A stretch of DNA of 9,528 bases from assembly GCA_015494335.1 (NCBI GenBank), contig WGBK01000253.1, positions 1-9,528 of the forward strand, read 5' to 3'. Source of the stretch: Gammaproteobacteria bacterium. GTDB lineage: Bacteria; Pseudomonadota; Gammaproteobacteria; GCA-001735895. Of this stretch, positions 6,022-9,528 are shown piece after piece. The position numbers were made by a program, and so were the translations under genes. Numbering within the stretch: the stretch's first letter is position 1; each line of letters opens with the position of its first letter. Below the pieces are notes generated by a model. That model was not told where the DNA came from, searched no databases, and was given only the letters and a program-made list of their open reading frames with translations.

Positions 6022-6603
6022 TTACTGATTGAGTTTCTTGCTCAGACTGAAGGCTCCACGGATATCACCCACCTTGAAGCCCGTTGCCTGATCAAACGGA
6101 TACAGGCTGTCCAGTTCCCTGGAAACCTTTGAATCGATCTTTTCTCCATGGCATTGGAGGCAGATCTTTTGCGTAGGTATCGCCTTCATATAGCGAAACC
6201 AGGTTTGTCCATTCTTGGTGACTTTTTCGCTGTACTCCATCGTCTTGACCGGCTCGCCCGCCTGTTTGCGGGCTTCGAACTGTTTCAATACTGAGAATTC
6301 CCATTTGTCCGGCGCATCCTCGAGATTGCGGACCTTGAGACTGGTGCGTCGCACCGTCCAGCCGGATTGTTTTGATGCATCCCTGGCGATATCCGGCGCT
6401 TTCAAATGACAAGCCTCAACTGCCTTGGCAAGGCCTTCCTGTTTTATGGCAGTTTTCAATTCGTGCTTCAGATTACCGGCATATTGCTTGATCAAGCTGC
6501 GGGCCTGCTGGATATTGGATGTATCAGGCTCATAAGCATTCACCACGCCCGCCGTGATGAGCAGCAGGCTGCCGGTGACTAGAATGGTCATGGGGTTTTT
6601 CAT
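6022..6603 (-). CDS. Exported mono-heme protein, DUF3365 (Tll0287-like) family
   Basis: This 193-aa protein has a signal peptide (1-23, ending VVNA), so it acts in the periplasm. The body fits the DUF3365/Tll0287-like heme family. It has a conserved Cys65 in KAVEACHLKAPDIA near the N-terminus, a PAS-like middle region and a single CxxCH (Cys148, Cys151, His152; CLQCH) near the C-terminus. In the cyanobacterial relative Tll0287 the heme c has an unusual Cys/His ligation, and Cys65 here is the likely counterpart of that Cys ligand. The family is linked to redox or gas sensing and is often found as sensor domains; no output domain is present here. The ATG at 6603 has AAGGAG about 8 nt upstream. 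It follows nirJ by 63 nt with no terminator, so it is probably in the same transcript. A role in NO/redox sensing, heme handling or electron transfer near nitrite reductase is an inference. Confidence 0.8.
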   Translation of the reverse strand: MKNPMTILVTGSLLLITAGVVNAYEPDTSNIQQARSLIKQYAGNLKHELKTAIKQEGLAKAVEACHLKAPDIARDASKQSGWTVRRTSLKVRNLEDAPDKWEFSVLKQFEARKQAGEPVKTMEYSEKVTKNGQTWFRYMKAIPTQKICLQCHGEKIDSKVSRELDSLYPFDQATGFKVGDIRGAFSLSKKLNQ

Positions 6604-6666
6604 GGTTGTAACTCCTTAAAAAATGAAACCGTTCGAACAATAGCGCCATGTTCAGCCATTGAGTGT

Positions 6667-7881
6667 TTACCTTTTTTCCTGCCCGCGTTCATAGGGGGAT
6701 ACGGCAACGCGCCGGGGCATGTCCTGCACGCCGATCTCCTCGTCACTCAGATAACAACCCGGATCCTCGGCCCAGGGGTTACCGGTGAGCTGCCAGGCGC
6801 GGGTACGGGAATTGCCACCACAAATGTTCAGCCAGCGACACTGGGCGCAACGGCCTTCCAGCGGACGCGGCTTGTGCTTGAGCCCGGCCATCAACGGGTC
6901 CGAGGTATCCATCCAGATCTCGGAGAAGGGCCGCTCCCTGACACTGCCGAGATTGTAGTCCCACCACATGGTGTCCGGATGGACATTGCCCAGGTTGTCG
7001 ATATTGGCGATGTGGATGCCCGAGGCATTGCCGCCCCAGCGCCGCAGTTTCTGCTCCAGTGCTTCGGCGTGTTGCGGCAGGTGCTCACACGCCCACAGCA
7101 GCAGGTACACGCCGTCGGCATCGTTGTTGCCGGTCACGAACTCGCGCCGGCGGCCGGCCTGCACATCCTTCCAGCAGGTTTCGAACAGCAGATCCATGGC
7201 TTCGCGGGTCATGCGGAAGTGCAGATCGCGGTCGCGGTTCTTGTTGCCACGGCCGGCGTAATTGAGATGCGACAGGTAGAACTTGTCGATGTCCTCGTCC
7301 TCCATCAGCCGCAGCAGCTCGGGCAGATCCTGGCGGTTGTCCTGGGTCAGCGTGAAACGCAGGCCGATCTTGAGCCCGGCCTCGCGGCACAGGCGGATTC
7401 CGCGCAGGGCCTCATCGTAGGCGCCGATGCGGCGGCGGAAACGATCGTGCACGACCCGCGAACCATCGATGCTGACGCCGACATAGTCGTAATCGACGGC
7501 GCGGATGGCCTCGATATTGTCCTCGTCGATGAGGGTACCGTTGGAGGACAGGCCGACATAGAAACCCATGGCCTTGGCGCGCCGGGAAATGTCGAAGATA
7601 TCCGGCCGCATCAGCGGCTCGCCGCCGGACAGGATCAGTACCCGCACACCGAAATCCCACAGGTCGTCCATCACCGCATAGACTTCATCGGTGCTCAGTT
7701 CGCCGGGGAAATCCTTGTCGGCGGAGGTCGCGTAGCAGTGCTTGCAGGTCAGGTTGCAGCGGCGGATCAGGTTCCAGATCACCACCGGCCCGGTCATCGA
7801 CTGGATCGGCGCGGCGCGTTTCTCCCGCGCGGCCGGACGATCGCTGACGAGGCTGTGCAGGTATCGGCTCAGTCGAAACAT
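6667..7881 (-). CDS. nirJ: Heme d1 biosynthesis radical SAM protein NirJ
   Basis: NirJ is a cytoplasmic radical SAM enzyme of heme d1 synthesis that removes the two propionate side chains from the didecarboxysiroheme intermediate. The protein has 404 aa, normal for the family. The radical SAM 4Fe-4S site is Cys42, Cys46 and Cys49 (CNLTCKHC), followed by GGEP at 86-89, the SAM-binding segment. The C-terminus has a SPASM/Twitch-like cluster set: Cys345, Cys348, Cys354 (CAQCRWLNIC) and Cys376 (PGCYL), expected to bind a second cluster. The ATG at 7881 has GAGGAG 5 nt upstream, overlapping the stop codon of the preceding gene, so translation is coupled. Its place directly after the siroheme decarboxylase genes fits the nir operon order. 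PqqE/AhbC-type proteins are similar, but the neighbours and the cd1 gene make NirJ the best call. Confidence 0.93.
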   Translation of the reverse strand: MFRLSRYLHSLVSDRPAAREKRAAPIQSMTGPVVIWNLIRRCNLTCKHCYATSADKDFPGELSTDEVYAVMDDLWDFGVRVLILSGGEPLMRPDIFDISRRAKAMGFYVGLSSNGTLIDEDNIEAIRAVDYDYVGVSIDGSRVVHDRFRRRIGAYDEALRGIRLCREAGLKIGLRFTLTQDNRQDLPELLRLMEDEDIDKFYLSHLNYAGRGNKNRDRDLHFRMTREAMDLLFETCWKDVQAGRRREFVTGNNDADGVYLLLWACEHLPQHAEALEQKLRRWGGNASGIHIANIDNLGNVHPDTMWWDYNLGSVRERPFSEIWMDTSDPLMAGLKHKPRPLEGRCAQCRWLNICGGNSRTRAWQLTGNPWAEDPGCYLSDEEIGVQDMPRRVAVSPYERGQEKR

Positions 7882-7890
7882 GGGATCTCC

Positions 7891-8886
7891 TCAGGCCGCG
7901 AGTCGCAGGCCGGTTTTCTTCAGGATGGCACTGCTGAACAGCACCTCGTGGGGATAACTCCGCGGCAACCGGGATTCGAGCCGGGCCAGTTTTCGCAGCA
8001 CGGCATCCCGGTCCTCTCCGTGGAGCATCGCGAACAGGTTGTAGGACCATTGAGGTCGGTGCCGCGGCCGCTGATAGCAATGTGACACGAAATCCTGCAT
8101 GCCCAGCAGACGGCCAATCGTTTCAATCTCCTCATCGGGAATGTCCCACACGGTCATGCCGTTGCCGCGCAGACCCAGCTTGTAATGGTTGGGCGCGGCA
8201 CCGATGCGGCGGATGACTCCGGCATCGATCAGTTCCCCGAAGTGCTGCAGCACCTCGGCCTCATCGAGATTACAGGCCTGAGCCAGTTGCGCGAAGGGTT
8301 CCGCATGCAAGGGAAGACCGGCCTGGCTGGCGGCGATCAGACTACGATCGACGGCATCGGGCAATTCGCGCCGATGGACTGCGCCCCCCTTTCCGGTCAC
8401 GGCGGCATCCAGCGGTACCGTGTCCACATGACCGTCTTCGTCGACATGCAGTTGCAGGCCGATGAAGAATTCCCGCTGCTTCGGGCAATCGTAGACCTTC
8501 AGCCCGGTCTCGACCTCGATGGCTTGCAGTACACGAGGAACCTGCTGTGGCGTTTCGGTGGCGACCACAAACCACATGTTCAGCTCATGCTCGCGCCGGT
8601 AGTTGTGCGCCACCTCGGGGTGGTCATTGACCCTGCGGGTCACCTTGTCGAAACGGGATTCGGGCACCGACAGGGCGGCCAGCGTCAGGCCGCCGCCCAT
8701 GGCCGCGGCGTCGTAGAAGGGCCCGAAACGGGTGATCCAGCCCTGGTCGAGCAGGTTCCGGACAAGACCCAGCAGTTGCGATTCCTTGCAGCCGAGATCC
8801 TCGGCCATCCGCGCATAGGGCCGCGAACAGAGCGGCACCCCGCCCTGCCAGCGGTTGATGAAACGGCGGGAGAGCTCATCGAGCAC
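7891..8886 (-). CDS. Fused siroheme decarboxylase, NirDL-type (or NirGH)
   Basis: This 331-aa fusion joins the two AsnC/Lrp-like subunits of siroheme decarboxylase, which converts siroheme to 12,18-didecarboxysiroheme in heme d1 synthesis. Domain 1 (about 1-150) is the NirD/NirG (AhbA) type: a helix-turn-helix-like start, then HNYRREHELNMWFVV (94-108) and TGLKVYDCP before a FIGLQL end. A hydrophilic linker covers about 150-172. Domain 2 (173-331) is the NirL/NirH (AhbB) type, with HYKLGLRGNGMTVWDIP (234-250), CYQRPRHRPQWSYNLF and ILKKTGL. The length agrees with known natural NirDL fusions of about 330 aa, but gene order would also allow NirGH, so no symbol is given. The start is GTG at 8886, supported by AAGGAGG 8 nt upstream. 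It overlaps the upstream gene by 11 nt, and nirJ follows after 9 nt. Confidence 0.88.
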   Translation of the reverse strand: MLDELSRRFINRWQGGVPLCSRPYARMAEDLGCKESQLLGLVRNLLDQGWITRFGPFYDAAAMGGGLTLAALSVPESRFDKVTRRVNDHPEVAHNYRREHELNMWFVVATETPQQVPRVLQAIEVETGLKVYDCPKQREFFIGLQLHVDEDGHVDTVPLDAAVTGKGGAVHRRELPDAVDRSLIAASQAGLPLHAEPFAQLAQACNLDEAEVLQHFGELIDAGVIRRIGAAPNHYKLGLRGNGMTVWDIPDEEIETIGRLLGMQDFVSHCYQRPRHRPQWSYNLFAMLHGEDRDAVLRKLARLESRLPRSYPHEVLFSSAILKKTGLRLAA

Positions 8887-9418
8887 GGTCGCAGCCTCCT
8901 TTCGGTTCCTCGACGGATGGACTCAGGTAGCGGGCGCCGCGTTGCTTGAAGCAGCGGCCGCTGAACAGGATCCGGTAATCGATATTCTCGATGCCGCAGG
9001 AGTTTGCGAGAAATCGGGTTTTCTCGATCACCGCCTCGCGATCGCGGCCATGCACCATGGTGAACAGGTTGTAGGGCCAGTCGGGTCGCTGCCGGGGTCG
9101 GCGGTAGCAGAGGGTCACGAAGGGGAAGCGACCCATGCAGCGTCCCAGTTCGGACACCCGCTCGTCGGGGATGTCCCAGACCACCATGCCGTTGGCGCGG
9201 TAACCGAGCTTGCGGTGCCGAACCACCACGCCGAAGCGCTTGATGTCGCCCTGCCGTTGCAGCCCGGCTATGGCATCGAGCACTTCCTGCTCGCTGCAGC
9301 CGATGCGTCGCCCGATCTCGGCATAGGGCCGTTCGCACAGCGGCAGCCCCTGTTCGATCTCGGCGATGAGGGCGGTGATCAGATCCGCCTGGCTGGCCTG
9401 CATGTCCATGTCATTCAT
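8876..9418 (-). CDS. Siroheme decarboxylase subunit, NirL/NirH type
   Basis: This 180-aa AsnC/Lrp-like protein is of the NirL/NirH (AhbB) class, one half of a siroheme decarboxylase heterodimer. A helix-turn-helix-like region (about 12-60) is followed by HRKLGYRANGMVVWDIP (68-84), which aligns directly with the second domain of the downstream fusion (HYKLG, GNGMTVWDIP). Then come CYRRPRQRPDWPYNLF and a C-terminal LFSGRCFKQRGARY. His68 lines up with His234 of the fusion and is a candidate substrate-site residue. The ATG at 9418 overlaps the stop of the upstream partner gene by 8 nt. No strong ribosome binding site is present, which suggests translational coupling. It overlaps the fused gene by 11 nt. 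NirH is favoured if the fusion is NirDL, NirL if it is NirGH; I cannot separate these by eye. Confidence 0.85.
   Translation of the reverse strand: MNDMDMQASQADLITALIAEIEQGLPLCERPYAEIGRRIGCSEQEVLDAIAGLQRQGDIKRFGVVVRHRKLGYRANGMVVWDIPDERVSELGRCMGRFPFVTLCYRRPRQRPDWPYNLFTMVHGRDREAVIEKTRFLANSCGIENIDYRILFSGRCFKQRGARYLSPSVEEPKGGCDRAR
8895..8901 (-). promoter_or_regulatory. Ribosome binding site supporting the GTG start of the fused gene
   Basis: AAGGAGG on the minus strand, 8 nt before the GTG at 8886, lies inside the 3' end of the upstream gene. It fixes the unusual GTG start and the 11-nt overlap. Confidence 0.8.
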
Positions 9419-9528
9419 CCCACTGGATCTCGAAACCGAGATCGATGAAGTAATCCTCGAGCATCGGCAGACTCATCACCGGATAGCCGCAATCCTGCTC
9501 GATGGCCTGCAGGGCCTCTTGCAACTGC
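9411..9528 (-). CDS. Siroheme decarboxylase subunit, NirD/NirG type (3' end only)
   Basis: Only the last 38 codons lie in the window, in the frame starting at 9527 and ending with TGA at 9411-9413. The peptide contains LQAIEQDCGYPVMSLP and then YFIDLGFEIQW. It aligns with the end of domain 1 in the downstream fusion (LQAIEVETGLKVYDCP, then FFIGLQL), so it is a NirD/NirG (AhbA) type subunit. It overlaps the start of the next gene by 8 nt, as expected for the two halves of one heterodimer. Whether this gene is itself longer or fused cannot be seen. Confidence 0.75.
   Translation of the reverse strand, partial: QLQEALQAIEQDCGYPVMSLPMLEDYFIDLGFEIQWDE

Noticed and set aside
6874..8085. Long plus-strand ORF of 403 codons opposite nirJ
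   Set aside because: It is the antisense shadow of the GC-rich nirJ and fused decarboxylase genes. The minus strand carries the radical SAM and AsnC-type motifs with good ribosome binding sites; the plus frame has none.
1..9528. CRISPR array, tRNA, rRNA, insertion sequence or prophage genes
   Set aside because: I saw no regularly spaced direct repeats, no tRNA or rRNA sequence, no transposase or integrase motifs and no phage structural genes.

Overview
The window looks like a piece of a denitrifying, cytochrome-rich proteobacterial chromosome, most likely gammaproteobacterial. It carries heme d1 biosynthesis genes, a cytochrome cd1, several exported c-type cytochromes and FNR/DNR-type promoter boxes. 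The organism assignment is an inference from gene content only. Base composition is uneven: the nir genes at the right are GC-rich with strong GC3 bias, while the left ~1.7 kb is visibly more AT-rich.

Right half (minus strand, read from 9528 down to about 6000): a tightly packed heme d1 biosynthesis operon. It holds the 3' end of an AsnC/Lrp-like siroheme decarboxylase subunit (NirD/NirG type), a complete partner subunit (NirL/NirH type), a natural fusion of both subunit types (331 aa), and the radical SAM enzyme NirJ. After a 63-nt gap comes a small exported mono-heme protein of the DUF3365 (Tll0287-like) family. The first genes overlap by 8 and 11 nt, and nirJ follows after 9 nt with its ribosome binding site touching the preceding stop codon.

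Middle (minus strand, about 6000 to 3073): an intergenic region with two excellent FNR/DNR boxes, one of them exactly 41.5 bp upstream of a plausible start site. This drives a divergent cytochrome cd1 (NirS-like, 551 aa) that keeps the heme c CxxCH, the proximal d1 histidine and both distal catalytic histidines. A strong intrinsic terminator ends that unit. Beyond it lies a separate gene for an exported tri-heme c-type cytochrome with a weaker FNR-like box of its own, a candidate redox partner of the cd1 enzyme.

Left half: a plus-strand pair encoding an unknown exported 209-aa protein and an exported thermonuclease-family protein (4-nt stop/start overlap). The nuclease has Gln where the catalytic Arg35 of staphylococcal nuclease is expected. 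Upstream of the pair is a 62-codon frame interrupted by one in-frame TGA and coupled to the 209-aa gene, probably a broken gene at a rearrangement junction. Further left, on the minus strand, is an FG-GAP/VCBS-repeat lipoprotein with its own terminator, then about 350 bp without a convincing gene but with RNA-like secondary structure.

Working model (inference): under low oxygen with nitrogen oxides, an FNR/DNR regulator switches on the cd1 gene. The right-hand operon makes heme d1 for it, and the DUF3365 and tri-heme cytochromes act in the same periplasmic electron-transfer or heme-handling context. NirE, NirF, NirC, NirM and nitric oxide reductase are not in the window.
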